Source: Fervidobacterium thailandense (GTDB taxonomy: Bacteria; Thermotogota; Thermotogae; Thermotogales; Fervidobacteriaceae). From it: a DNA stretch of 64,000 nt. Shown piece after piece: positions 26,626 through 35,275 of this stretch; the stretch's first letter is position 1; the number at the start of each line of letters is the position of its first letter. The notes under the pieces are model-generated. The model saw nothing but the letters and a program-made list of their open reading frames with translations, was not told where the DNA came from and made no database searches. The stretch is taken from positions 124,001-188,000 of the forward strand of contig NZ_LWAF01000003.1 of the NCBI RefSeq assembly GCF_001719065.1, given 5' to 3'. A program made the position numbers and the translations under genes.

Positions 26626-27460
26626 GTCGTTCGCCTCCATACATGAAGAGGAGTACCGCTGCGATGGTTATTATGAGCAAGATTGAAGATATGGCCGCTG
26701 CCGCGGGCCAATTCTTCGCAACCGTCAGCTGTCTGGCAATTTCGTTACCGATCATCCTCGAGTTTTTACCACCAACAAGTTCGGGAACCGCGTAAGTACC
26801 GATCGAAGGAATAAAGACAAACACGAATGCGGAGATAATTCCTTGCTTTATATTAGGCAGCAGAACCTTGAAGAAAACCTGTCGTTTGGTACATCCCAAG
26901 TCCATCGCCGCTTCGAAAAGCTGCTTCTCCAGACGTTCGATCGACGAGAAAAGCGGGAGTATCGCAAAAGGTAGGTACGTGTACACGAGTATCAGAACGA
27001 CCGCGAAGTTGTTGTACATGAACTGGACGTACGTATCAACGAGACCTATTTTGAGAAGGAACTGATTGATCAGGCCGTTGTTTCCGAGTATGAAAATCCA
27101 CGCGTAAATGCGTATAAGTGAGTTCGTCCAGAACGGAATGATGACCAGAAGGAGTAGGAAATTCTTCCAACGGTGATTTGAGATGTAATACGCCACCGGT
27201 ATGGCCAAGATAATTGAAATACTCGCCGCCAAAATGGACAACAAAACGGTCCTTATGAAAACAACGAGATAGCTCTTAACGAATACGTCCCTGTAACCCT
27301 GGAGTGAAAACTTGAAAAAGACGCCCCCCATGTAGTCACGGCTGAGGAAGCTGTAGGTTAGTATGGAAAATACCGGTACAACGAAGAACACGAAAAGCCA
27401 TAATAAGTAAACCAGACCATATCTTCTGTACCCTTCGTTAATTACGGAAGTTTTTCTCAA
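26612..27460 (-). CDS. potB: Spermidine/putrescine-type ABC permease PotB
   Basis: 282-residue permease partner of PotC with six predicted helices (first at about 13-36) and the EAA loop LFEAAMDLGCTKRQVFFKV, followed by VPELVGGKNSRMIGN, a stretch typical of PotB. It overlaps potA by 4 nt and the potC coding region by about 14 nt, so the three subunits are translationally coupled. Confidence 0.9.
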   Translation of the reverse strand: MRKTSVINEGYRRYGLVYLLWLFVFFVVPVFSILTYSFLSRDYMGGVFFKFSLQGYRDVFVKSYLVVFIRTVLLSILAASISIILAIPVAYYISNHRWKNFLLLLVIIPFWTNSLIRIYAWIFILGNNGLINQFLLKIGLVDTYVQFMYNNFAVVLILVYTYLPFAILPLFSSIERLEKQLFEAAMDLGCTKRQVFFKVLLPNIKQGIISAFVFVFIPSIGTYAVPELVGGKNSRMIGNEIARQLTVAKNWPAAAAISSILLIITIAAVLLFMYGGERRETR

Positions 27461-28572
27461 CCTCGTTCAACCTCCACGATGAAGCTGTCATCCGGGTTCC
27501 AGAAGAGAAATACCTCGTCTTTCCACTGGATTATCTTCTCGTCGAGCAAGTAACTCGCGTGTTGTTTGTATACCCTCAAGATATAACCCTCATCTGTTCT
27601 AACAAAATATTTGGTCTGGTAACCCATGTAAATCGCCTCATCAACCCTTCCGTGCAGGAGGTTTACGGGCGTTGAATCCGTGAAGGTGGGCTTGTTGTGG
27701 GTTATACGGATCTTTTCCGGTCTCAACGTAACGAGCACCGTCTCCCCAACGCTAACGGGTTTGTCCCTGTAACAAATTATCTGCCCGAGTAACGGAAATT
27801 CCACAACCACGTAATTTTCAGAAAGAAGATCGACCACATCACCTTTCATAAGGTTGGTCTCACCGATGAAGGTAGCAACGAAACTGTTCGCCGGACTCTC
27901 GTAAATCTCAAACGGTGTCCCGTACTGTACAACCTCCCCGTTGTTCATCACAGCAACATGATCGGATATGCTGATTGCTTCCGCTTGATCGTGCGTTACG
28001 TATATGAATGTGATTCCGACCTTGTCGTGCAGGTTGTCAAGTTCTATGAGCAACTCTTGTCTCAGTTTCGCATCCAGCGCGCTAACTGGTTCATCCAGTA
28101 GGAGTACCCGCGGTTCGTTTGCGAGCGCACGTGCCAGCGAAACCCTTTGCTTCTGACCACCGGAGAGTTGGTGTGGCTTCTTCTTTGCGTGTTCCTCGAG
28201 TCTAACAAGATTGAGCAACCACCCTACACGTTCCTTTATTTCGTGCTCGGGGAGTTTCTTTAGCCGAAGTGGGAACGCTATGTTTTCGTACACCGTGAGG
28301 TGCGGAAAGAGCGCGTAATTCTGAAATATCGTGTTAACCGGCCTCTTGTTTGGAGGAAGGTGCACGATGCTCTTACCATCGAGGAGCACATCACCGCTGT
28401 CAACATCTTCAAGTCCAGCGATGATTCTCAACAACGTCGTCTTCCCACAACCGGATGGTCCGAGGATGGAGAAAAATTCGTTCTCTTTGATCTCCAGGTT
28501 GATGTTCTTCAAGACGTGGAAATCACCAAAGTACTTATCAACACCTCTTATCGAAACCGCTCCACCGGCCAA
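27457..28572 (-). CDS. potA: Polyamine-type ABC transporter ATPase PotA
   Basis: Cytoplasmic ATPase of the importer. 371 residues: Walker A GPSGCGKTT, signature LSGGQKQR, Walker B VLLLDEPVSALD, switch His in YVTHDQAEA, and a C-terminal TOBE domain (about 275-370). I put the start at TTG 28572, because AGGAG lies 8 nt before it while the GTG at 28581 overlaps that site. It is the first of potABC and follows a small membrane-protein gene on the same strand by 28 nt. Confidence 0.93.
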   Translation of the reverse strand: MAGGAVSIRGVDKYFGDFHVLKNINLEIKENEFFSILGPSGCGKTTLLRIIAGLEDVDSGDVLLDGKSIVHLPPNKRPVNTIFQNYALFPHLTVYENIAFPLRLKKLPEHEIKERVGWLLNLVRLEEHAKKKPHQLSGGQKQRVSLARALANEPRVLLLDEPVSALDAKLRQELLIELDNLHDKVGITFIYVTHDQAEAISISDHVAVMNNGEVVQYGTPFEIYESPANSFVATFIGETNLMKGDVVDLLSENYVVVEFPLLGQIICYRDKPVSVGETVLVTLRPEKIRITHNKPTFTDSTPVNLLHGRVDEAIYMGYQTKYFVRTDEGYILRVYKQHASYLLDEKIIQWKDEVFLFWNPDDSFIVEVERG

Positions 28573-28600
28573 GACGATCACTCCTAAACTTTGTTGTTTC

Positions 28601-28825
28601 TCACCAACCGAACATGTAAAGCAAAACCAGGAAAAACACCGTTATCGAGACGAGCGAGATCGTGAGGAGTGGGATTGAAAGTGTGAAGGAAGCGAACGTG
28701 TGAAACAACAATGCGAGCACGAAAAATGCGTTCGCGTATTTGAGTTTTAAGGGAAGAACCTTTGCTCGAATGTAACCAAGAAGCATGAAATACCCCAGGA
28801 TGATTAAAACAATCCGCAAGACCAA
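28601..28825 (-). CDS. Small membrane protein
   Basis: 74 residues with three hydrophobic segments (LRIVLIILGYFMLLGYI; FFVLALLFHTFASFTL; LTISLVSITVFFLVLLYMF) and few charges. It starts at TTG 28825, with GGAGG 8 nt upstream; an ATG eight codons earlier lacks a ribosome site. It lies between the histidine phosphatase and potA on the same strand. I do not recognise the family. Its conserved-looking position may mean an accessory role, but nothing in the sequence shows it. Confidence 0.6.
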   Translation of the reverse strand: MVLRIVLIILGYFMLLGYIRAKVLPLKLKYANAFFVLALLFHTFASFTLSIPLLTISLVSITVFFLVLLYMFGW

Positions 28826-28855
28826 ATGGCATACCTCCACGCTACACATTCTAAA

Positions 28856-29452
28856 CTACATTTTCCAGTTAAGTAACGTCACCCTGAGCTTTTTGGAGTT
28901 ACTCTCCAGGATCGAGACGGATGCGTTGTCCAAACCAAAATTGATATGATTCGGCGGCGTGATACCGAGTACCCTGGATATCAACATCCTGAGTGCTATC
29001 GCATGCGAAACAATTATAACATCATCGATCGGAAATTGAAGCATGAGAGATTCAACAAATTCGTACATGCGTTCTTGAACACTTCTTAGTGATTCAACGC
29101 CATCCAAGTTCGAATCCAGGTTGTTGAACCATTCAAAGAATTCCTTGGGATACGTCTTTAACAATTCATCGGTTGTCATCCCATTCCAGAGTCTAATCTC
29201 GCATTCTCTTAGACGCTCGTCCGTCATTAATTCTCCGTTATAACCGATTTCTTGGGCTATGATTTGTGCTGTTTGAAAAGCTCGACGCATCGGACTGGAA
29301 ACGATCAAATCGATTTTCCGACCTTTAAAAAACTCCGCCACTCGTTTGGCTTCCAGTATTCCTCTTTCCGAAAGTTCGGTGTCAACCACACCTTGCCAAA
29401 GTCCTTGCTCGTTCCATGGTGTACTCGCGTGTCTAACCAGGTATATTCTCAT
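28856..29452 (-). CDS. Histidine phosphatase family protein (phosphoglycerate mutase-like)
   Basis: 198 residues from ATG 29452 (GGAGG about 8 nt upstream). The catalytic RHAST motif (nucleophile His8), SSPMRRAFQTA (second Arg), an ECEIRLWNG Glu and the second His in VSHAIALRML are all present. Members act on small phosphorylated metabolites such as cobalamin or sugar phosphates, or phosphoglycerate, and this one lacks features that would choose among them. True glycolytic mutase activity is probably supplied by the apgM gene further on. It overlaps the 3' end of dus by 20 nt. A longer in-frame reading to 29539 lies inside dus and is not supported. Confidence 0.88.
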   Translation of the reverse strand: MRIYLVRHASTPWNEQGLWQGVVDTELSERGILEAKRVAEFFKGRKIDLIVSSPMRRAFQTAQIIAQEIGYNGELMTDERLRECEIRLWNGMTTDELLKTYPKEFFEWFNNLDSNLDGVESLRSVQERMYEFVESLMLQFPIDDVIIVSHAIALRMLISRVLGITPPNHINFGLDNASVSILESNSKKLRVTLLNWKM

Positions 29453-30392
29453 CGTACATTCCTCCCGTGTCAAGAAAACGAGTTGCTTGGTTGCTAAAGT
29501 TCCTGAAATAAGCTTCGAACTCGTTTTTAACTTCTTCAACAGTCCGAAGTTTCATCACCTTCTCGCGAAATTCACGCGCGTGGGGCAATCCTTTCGTGTA
29601 ACCCGCTACGAATTTTCTGAACACCACTGCTCCGTAATCGCCGTACTCCTGATGGAGATAATCCAGGTGCCTCTTTATAATCACCAATCTCTCCATCGGT
29701 TCAGGCGCTCGATCGCCGGAAAAGATCCACGGATTTCCAATCGCACCGCGTGCAACGATAGCACCTGTCGCTCCTGACTCTTCGAGGGCAGTTTTAATGT
29801 CCTCCACCGTGTACAGATCACCACTAATGTACAACGGTACGATTCCGGGATTGTAGATCCTCCACTTCGCCTTCCCAGAGTACATTTGCTTTGCCGTCCG
29901 GCCGTGAACGAAGATGACGTCCACCCCTTCTTCTACCAAGATACTGTAAATCTTCTCGAACTCGTCTTTATCCCATCCAAGTCTCGTCTTGACCGAACAC
30001 CTCTTCACGGCTCCTCTCAACGCTCTGACAACCTTTCTAAAGTGCTCCAAATCCCGTAGTAAGCCACTTCCAGCACCTCTTTTTACGACTTTTGCAACGG
30101 GACATCCCGCGTTCAAGTCGACCCAAAGTCCTTGATCTTCAACCATCCTGGCTGCTTCGGCAATTTCGTAAGGATCACTCCCGAAAAGTTGGATTATCAC
30201 TTTACCTTTTTCCTCGGATCTGGGCAGGTACTGTTGGTTGATCTCCAAGTTCATCAAGACACTCTTGGCACTGATCATCTCCGTGAACGCGAACTCCGCA
30301 CCAAATTCAAAGCAGATCCTCCTGAACGGAAAATCCGTCACTCCAGCCATCGGTGCCAAACCGATACGACCGGGCAGTTCGAAAATGTTCAT
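29433..30392 (-). CDS. dus: tRNA-dihydrouridine synthase
   Basis: FMN enzyme that reduces uridines in tRNA D-loops. 319 residues with the TIM-barrel signature LAPMAGVTDFPFRRI (12-26), catalytic Cys97 in LNAGCPVAKV, and the ISGDLYTVEDIK and GAIGNPWIF phosphate-site blocks. The helical C-terminal RNA-binding domain is present (about 245-319). It overlaps nadD by 4 nt at its start. Confidence 0.95.
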   Translation of the reverse strand: MNIFELPGRIGLAPMAGVTDFPFRRICFEFGAEFAFTEMISAKSVLMNLEINQQYLPRSEEKGKVIIQLFGSDPYEIAEAARMVEDQGLWVDLNAGCPVAKVVKRGAGSGLLRDLEHFRKVVRALRGAVKRCSVKTRLGWDKDEFEKIYSILVEEGVDVIFVHGRTAKQMYSGKAKWRIYNPGIVPLYISGDLYTVEDIKTALEESGATGAIVARGAIGNPWIFSGDRAPEPMERLVIIKRHLDYLHQEYGDYGAVVFRKFVAGYTKGLPHAREFREKVMKLRTVEEVKNEFEAYFRNFSNQATRFLDTGGMYDENIPG

Positions 30393-31066
30393 TCACAATC
30401 AACCCCATCTGAACGCCCTGAATAAAAGTTCTTCAACGTACTCTCTATATCATCCAGCAAATCGTACGGAACCATACCGACGATCGACTTTCCCAACCTC
30501 ACACGCTCTCGAATCTCCGACGAAGAAATTTCAATCAGCGGGGCGTTGAGTTCCACAACGGATTTGTCGTAAAGTTCTCCCAGAATCATCTTGCCCCGAG
30601 CAAACAGGGAACCATCCCTAGTACGTGGATAGACTAAAAATCGGCACAGAGATAGTAGTCTTTCGTACTCGTACCACCTTTCTATGTTCCCGAGGGCATC
30701 CTCACCGACGAGCAAAACGATCTCCTTATAGTAGCTCAAGAAGTGTTCAACATTCTTGATCGCGTAATTCACACCCTGAATGTGAGGTTCCAGATCGTAG
30801 AGATAAAGTTTCGGGTATCTGAGTACTTTGAAGGTTTCCCTCGCCCACTGGAAGCGTTTCTCGTAAGGCACGTCAACCACCTTGTGAGGGGGTACGTGCG
30901 TTGGTAAAATAAAAACGTCTCCATCGAAATCCTCTATCGCGTAGTTCAGGATGATAACGTGTCCAACATGTGGGGGATTAAAGGAGCCCCCGAATATTAA
31001 GGCCCTGTTACTCCTTGAAAATGAACTCAACGCCTTCAATCCAGACAGTATCTCCATCTTTCGCAC
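30389..31066 (-). CDS. nadD: Nicotinate-nucleotide adenylyltransferase
   Basis: NAD biosynthesis enzyme joining ATP to nicotinate mononucleotide. The nucleotidyltransferase motif [12 protein letters not shown] and the C-terminal [15 protein letters not shown] (the ISxTxxR-type motif) are intact. The start is uncertain. In-frame GTG 31066, ATG 31057, TTG 31039 and TTG 31030 all lie inside obg and would add an unusual 11-23 residue leader before ALIFGG. The only good ribosome site, AAGGAG, overlaps the obg stop and points to codons TTA or ATA just before the FGGSF motif. I give the longest frame as an outer limit. The gene is translationally coupled to obg. Confidence 0.9.
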   Translation of the reverse strand: MRKMEILSGLKALSSFSRSNRALIFGGSFNPPHVGHVIILNYAIEDFDGDVFILPTHVPPHKVVDVPYEKRFQWARETFKVLRYPKLYLYDLEPHIQGVNYAIKNVEHFLSYYKEIVLLVGEDALGNIERWYEYERLLSLCRFLVYPRTRDGSLFARGKMILGELYDKSVVELNAPLIEISSSEIRERVRLGKSIVGMVPYDLLDDIESTLKNFYSGRSDGVDCE

Positions 31067-32330
31067 CCGCCGCCTTCAACTTTTCCTCGAGTCCGTGCTT
31101 TTGAAGTATCTCGATAATATCCTCAAGCATAAGCTTGGCTTCCTTTCTGTACTTTCCCATGTACGCTTTTACGTACTCGCTCACCACTTCGAACTCACCC
31201 TTCTCGTTCTTCGTAACAATTATATCAACCCTATCCGGCAGTACAAGTTTCACCGGTTCAGGCTTTCTGAAGTCCACAGACTTGAGGTCAATCGTCCCAA
31301 CAAACAACTTCTTACTTTCCCTGACAACGTTCCAAATCGCAAGTTTCAACTTGTCTAGGTTCGTACCGATTACCGCAGATATCGGTAGAACAGATTTCCC
31401 GATCGCTTTTTCGATCTCCCTTGTTCGCTTCTCAACCTCTTCCGGGCTCAAAAGATCCGCTTTGTTGCCAACAACGATTTCTGGCTTCGATGCCAGCTCG
31501 GGGTTGAAGAATTCCAGTTCCTTCCTTATATCGTAATAGTCCTGTAGTGGATCCCTTCCCTCGCTACCGGCAATATCCAAAACATGAACGATTACACTAC
31601 ATCTTTCCACATGTTTCAAAAAGACGTTTCCCAGTCCACGTCCTTCACTTGCGCCTTTGATTAACCCGGGAACGTCAGCGACAACGAAAGACGTCTCCGG
31701 AGTGTTGTCTATCGTAACCACGCCGAGATTCGGCACAAGTGTTGTAAAGTGGTAATTTGCAATCTTCGGCCGCGCGTTGCTTATGCGGGCGATGATGGAA
31801 CTCTTACCAACGTTCGGATAGCCGATCAACCCAGCATCGGCCAGCAACTTAAGTTCCAAAAGTACGTGCCTTTCTTCACCCTTGACACCTTGCTCGGCAA
31901 ATCTCGGCGCCTGATTTGTGGAAGATTTAAAATGCGTATTCCCGCGTCCGCCCTTACCTCCACGCGCAACACAACAGTACTTACCTGGCTCGTCAAGATC
32001 GGCTATAAACTCACCAGTGTGGTAATCTTTCACAATCGTTCCAACCGGCACCCGTATGATCAAATCATCACCATTTCTACCGTTCTGCTTCTTCCCGCGT
32101 CCGTTCTCTCCGTTTCCAGCAACGTACCTTTTCTTCTCGGTCAAATGGTACAACGTCGAGAGTGTTGGATCGGCGACGAGGAAGACAAAACCCCCATCTC
32201 CACCGTCCCCACCATCTGGTCCTCCGAACGGGACATATTTCTCGCGCCTGAACGACACGGAGCCATTTCCGCCGTCACCGGCCTTGACGATTATATCCAC
32301 CACATCGACAAACTCCACTTTCGGATTCAT
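31008..32330 (-). CDS. obg: Obg GTPase (ribosome assembly)
   Basis: 440 residues from ATG 32330. The N-terminal glycine-rich Obg fold ([27 protein letters not shown]) spans about 1-158; the G domain has G1 [10 protein letters not shown]2 TTLVPNLG and G3 DVPGLIKGA; the C-terminal OCT domain occupies about 355-440. It acts in late large-subunit assembly and stress signalling. A longer reading by 13 codons lacks a ribosome site, whereas GGGGTGA lies 4 nt before 32330. It follows the tRNA-Thr/tRNA-Met unit, separated by a terminator. Confidence 0.96.
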   Translation of the reverse strand: MNPKVEFVDVVDIIVKAGDGGNGSVSFRREKYVPFGGPDGGDGGDGGFVFLVADPTLSTLYHLTEKKRYVAGNGENGRGKKQNGRNGDDLIIRVPVGTIVKDYHTGEFIADLDEPGKYCCVARGGKGGRGNTHFKSSTNQAPRFAEQGVKGEERHVLLELKLLADAGLIGYPNVGKSSIIARISNARPKIANYHFTTLVPNLGVVTIDNTPETSFVVADVPGLIKGASEGRGLGNVFLKHVERCSVIVHVLDIAGSEGRDPLQDYYDIRKELEFFNPELASKPEIVVGNKADLLSPEEVEKRTREIEKAIGKSVLPISAVIGTNLDKLKLAIWNVVRESKKLFVGTIDLKSVDFRKPEPVKLVLPDRVDIIVTKNEKGEFEVVSEYVKAYMGKYRKEAKLMLEDIIEILQKHGLEEKLKAAGAKDGDTVWIEGVEFIFKE

Positions 32331-32367
32331 CGTGTCACCCCACTCCAAGAATTTAGGAAAGTTTAAC

Positions 32368-32395
32368 AAAAAATATCGGGCTCGCTACGAGCCCG
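32368..32395 (-). terminator. Intrinsic terminator of the tRNA-Met/tRNA-Thr unit
   Basis: An 8-bp stem (CGGGCTCG / CGAGCCCG, 3-nt loop, 32377-32395) is followed on the minus strand by ATA and six T (32368-32373). It lies between tRNA-Thr and obg; some readthrough would reach obg. Confidence 0.85.
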
Positions 32396-32422
32396 GCTTA
32401 TCGACACAATATTTTCCTGATC

Positions 32423-32498
32423 TGGAGCCAGCGGAGGGACTCGAACCCTCAACCTGCGCATTACGAATGCGTCGCTCTACCGGTTGAGCTACGCTGGC
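32423..32498 (-). tRNA. tRNA-Thr (CGU anticodon)
   Basis: 76 nt including an encoded CCA. Acceptor stem GCCAGCG/CGCTGGC, D-arm GCTC/GAGC, anticodon loop TTCGTAA and T-arm GAGGG-TTCGAGT-CCCTC fold normally. The top pair of the anticodon stem (27-43) is A-C, a small irregularity. It is the second gene of a two-tRNA transcript. Confidence 0.95.
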
Positions 32499-32513
32499 TC
32501 ACATCGGAATGGC

Positions 32514-32589
32514 TGGTGGCGGCGAAGGGACTCGAACCCTTGACACGATGATTATGAATCATCCGCTCTAGCCACTGAGCTACGCCGCC
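32514..32589 (-). tRNA. tRNA-Met (CAU anticodon, probably elongator)
   Basis: 76 nt with an encoded CCA. Acceptor GGCGGCG/CGCCGCC, anticodon stem GATGA/TCATC with loop TTCATAA, T-arm AAGGG/CCCTT. A G1-C72 pair and the lack of three G-C pairs in the anticodon stem argue against the initiator. A lysidine-modified tRNA-Ile (CAU) cannot be fully excluded, but the acceptor sequence resembles bacterial elongator tRNA-Met. Confidence 0.93.
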
Positions 32590-32606
32590 ACTCAACCGCA
32601 TTGCAA

Positions 32607-32635
32607 ATTCTACCACACGTTCTTGGAAGTGTCAA
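32607..32635 (-). promoter_or_regulatory. Promoter of the tRNA-Met/tRNA-Thr unit
   Basis: TTGACA (32630-32635), exactly 17 bp, TAGAAT (32607-32612): the best vegetative promoter in the window. It fires about 10 nt before the mature tRNA-Met 5' end. Confidence 0.9.
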
Positions 32636-32688
32636 GCAGGGGAAGCATTATCGTATTAACTTTCGGAAATGGATTTTCTTTTCATATG

Positions 32689-32697
32689 TGTTATAAT
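32689..32697 (+). promoter_or_regulatory. Extended -10 promoter of the PHP phosphoesterase gene
   Basis: TGTTATAAT on the plus strand, divergent from the tRNA promoter, with no clear -35. The leader would be about 60 nt. Confidence 0.5.
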
Positions 32698-32764
32698 ATA
32701 ATGCTAAATGTTATGTTCTCTGGAAAAAACATGAATGAGTATATGAGACGGGAGGGAACCTTTT

Positions 32765-35122
32765 ATGCGTGTTGCATGTAAAGCTACCGCGAGGATGTTA
32801 ACGTTTTTACTCATCGTTACGATGATCGTGCTCACGATGGGTACGGTAAGTGCCCAGGATTTTCAGCAGGATTTTCAAATATTTTACGGCAACCTTCATT
32901 CTCACACATCGTTCTCGGATGGTCGCGGTACTCCGGAGGAAGCCTACGAGCATGCAAGGAGATATGGTGACGTACTTGCCGTTACGGATCATTGCTATTA
33001 TCTAAAAACCCCTATCAACGGCACCAGCAAAGTTTTACGTACCATCCAAGCGGCGAGAAACGCGACCGTTCCGGGAAAGTTCGTCGGACTGCAAGGCTTT
33101 GAATGGACAGCCGGTTCCGGTCACATTAACGTTTACGAGACGGAAGAGATCATAACGCGCGACGAAAAAGGGGACTTGAAAGATTTTTACGAGTGGATCG
33201 TGAGGGTCAAAAAGCTTGCCCAGTTCAACCATCCGGGAATGACATTCGGAAACTTCCAAGACTTCGTGTACTATCCGGAAGCGGATCTGTATGTGAACCT
33301 CGTAGAAATCGGTAATGGAAGTGCTTCCCGTAGCGATACTATTAGCGACGAGATGTTCCAAAACTTCATCCTCGCCCTGAACCGCGGATGGCACGTCTCT
33401 CCCACCGCAAACCAGGATAACCACCGTGAGAACTGGTTGAGTGCGAACGATTCCAGAACGGGCATACTTGCAAGAGACCTAACCTACGAAGCGATCATGG
33501 ACGCGCTGTGGAATCGACGCACGTTCGCTTCCGAGGACAAAAATGTCAAAGTATTCTTCTGGGGTGACGGTGCCATCATGGGAAGCATCGTCCGAAAAAG
33601 TCCCGGTAGCACCGTGAAGCTTAAGCTAACTTACGAAGACCCGAGCGATCCAGCCGACACGGTGATTCTCTACTCCCAAAGTGGCATCCTGTTCCGTGCC
33701 GATAATTTTGCAAAAGACAAGTTCACGCTTGAACAGGAATTCCAACTTCCCGATGGATACGAGTGGTTCTTTTACTACATCAAACAGAAAGACGGTGACG
33801 AGATCGTTTCAGCACCGATCTGGTATGAAGTCGCTCAACCCGTGAAGGTCAACTACGTGAGAATAGGTCCTTCAAGACCGTCAATCAGGGACACCGTTAC
33901 CGTAACGTACGATGTTTACAATTCCTCGAATGAAGCTCGGCACGTAAAGTTGTCCATCAAAGTCGACGGCAACAAGTTCTTCGAGGAAACCTTAGACCTG
34001 AAGCCCTACGCTGTCATGTACGATAAACGCGTCACGATTGAACCGCTGGAAGCTGGTAAACACAGGATTGATTTCGAAGTCAACGATCAAATTGTCCAGA
34101 ACTGGACCTTCGAAGTAAGTGAAAGTGCGGGATTGCGCGTTCTGGTCGACAGGCTTCACGAGAACGACATCAACCAAGAAGTTTTATCCTTTCTCGAGGC
34201 ACTACAGAAAAATGGCCACGAGATCCTCTATCCGGAGACTGTACTGGCTGGCTACGACAATATCGACGTTGTCCTCTTAATTACACCGAGCAAGGCCGGA
34301 TTGAGCTTCTTCAAAGATCTCATGGACATGGAAATCGAGTGGCTGAACAATTTCAAAGGTCACGTATACCTGGTGCGCGGTTCGGATGCTGAGTATTTCG
34401 AAATCTACAAACAGTTGATAAAGAACGCGAAGGTTTTTGAGGATGTACGTAATTTATTTGAAGAATTCCAGATAAGCGGTGTTCAACAGCGGAAACTCCA
34501 ACCGGTGGTGTTCATAGACCAGGGGCACGAGAACGACTACACCAGCCGTTACCTCACAAAGCTTGAGTCGTTTTTGAAGTCGCTGGGGAAGGAAGTAAGG
34601 TACGTTACAAAGTTGACGGACCTGGATGGGGAATACCTGATACTTATGAACGGGAAGGGGTACTCCGACGACGAGGTTCAGTCGATCGTGAAGTTCGTAC
34701 TGAACGGTGGGATTCTCATTATAACCTCAAAGAGCGATTATCAAAACGGAGGGAACACGGAAGAGCTGAACTTAATTCTCGACGCTCTTAACTCCCCGGT
34801 ACTCTTCAACGACGACCAGGTCGTTGACAAGGTGAACAACTACGGCGCCGATTACAAAGTCCTGGCTGGAGGTGTTCGATTCTATTCCGCATGCTCGCTT
34901 CTCATCGTCGGTGACGACGTCGAGGTACTTCTCGCATCCGAAACAGCCTCTTCCGTCGATGCAGATGGGAGAAAGGATGCAAAACCTGTAGACAGGGTTG
35001 TGTTGGCCTCTCGGTTCAAACGTGGTAGCGGGACAGTGATCGTACTGGGCAAAGCGGTCTTCTCGGATTACGATTTTGAACCGAACAGGGCATTTATCGA
35101 AACACTTTTTAGACAGCGCTAA
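32765..35122 (+). CDS. Secreted PHP-domain phosphoesterase (CehA/McbA-like) with extra C-terminal domains
   Basis: 785 residues. An N-terminal signal peptide (hydrophobic core about 11-27, likely cut after VSA, residue 30) directs export. The PHP domain (about 38-290) has the metal motif HSHTSFSDG (His45, His47), VTDH near 78, FNHPG near 158 and a late HRE-type ligand region. A beta-sandwich, CARDB-like segment (about 355-450) follows, then an alpha/beta region (about 455-785) resembling glutamine-amidotransferase-like domains without an evident catalytic Cys. A GGGAGG site lies 9 nt before the ATG. The substrate is unknown; CehA-type relatives hydrolyse phosphate and phosphonate esters. It stands alone between the tRNA promoter and clpC. 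Confidence 0.85.
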   Translation: MRVACKATARMLTFLLIVTMIVLTMGTVSAQDFQQDFQIFYGNLHSHTSFSDGRGTPEEAYEHARRYGDVLAVTDHCYYLKTPINGTSKVLRTIQAARNATVPGKFVGLQGFEWTAGSGHINVYETEEIITRDEKGDLKDFYEWIVRVKKLAQFNHPGMTFGNFQDFVYYPEADLYVNLVEIGNGSASRSDTISDEMFQNFILALNRGWHVSPTANQDNHRENWLSANDSRTGILARDLTYEAIMDALWNRRTFASEDKNVKVFFWGDGAIMGSIVRKSPGSTVKLKLTYEDPSDPADTVILYSQSGILFRADNFAKDKFTLEQEFQLPDGYEWFFYYIKQKDGDEIVSAPIWYEVAQPVKVNYVRIGPSRPSIRDTVTVTYDVYNSSNEARHVKLSIKVDGNKFFEETLDLKPYAVMYDKRVTIEPLEAGKHRIDFEVNDQIVQNWTFEVSESAGLRVLVDRLHENDINQEVLSFLEALQKNGHEILYPETVLAGYDNIDVVLLITPSKAGLSFFKDLMDMEIEWLNNFKGHVYLVRGSDAEYFEIYKQLIKNAKVFEDVRNLFEEFQISGVQQRKLQPVVFIDQGHENDYTSRYLTKLESFLKSLGKEVRYVTKLTDLDGEYLILMNGKGYSDDEVQSIVKFVLNGGILIITSKSDYQNGGNTEELNLILDALNSPVLFNDDQVVDKVNNYGADYKVLAGGVRFYSACSLLIVGDDVEVLLASETASSVDADGRKDAKPVDRVVLASRFKRGSGTVIVLGKAVFSDYDFEPNRAFIETLFRQR

Positions 35123-35156
35123 AATCGTTTTGACACCAAGGAAAGTGAGTGTAAGT

Positions 35157-35184
35157 TTGATTTTTTTCATGGACGTGGTATAAT
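35157..35184 (+). promoter_or_regulatory. Promoter of the clpC operon
   Basis: TTGATT (35157-35162), 16 bp, TATAAT (35179-35184), the latter preceded by TGG (extended -10). The leader is about 85 nt and contains a 6-bp inverted repeat, TCTGGA/TCCAGA, at 35231-35246. No CtsR heptad pair or CIRCE element is visible. Confidence 0.75.
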
Positions 35185-35275
35185 AGTTTTCAGAGGCAAA
35201 CAATTGCTCCGGATTTTCAATTCATCGCCTTCTGGATGTTTCCAGAGAGGTGTTTGTAATGTGAGGTGATGACGC

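Noticed and set aside
29453-29539. Extended N-terminus of the histidine phosphatase
   Set aside because: It lies in the dus coding region and lacks a ribosome site; MRIYLVRH after GGAGG is the proper start.
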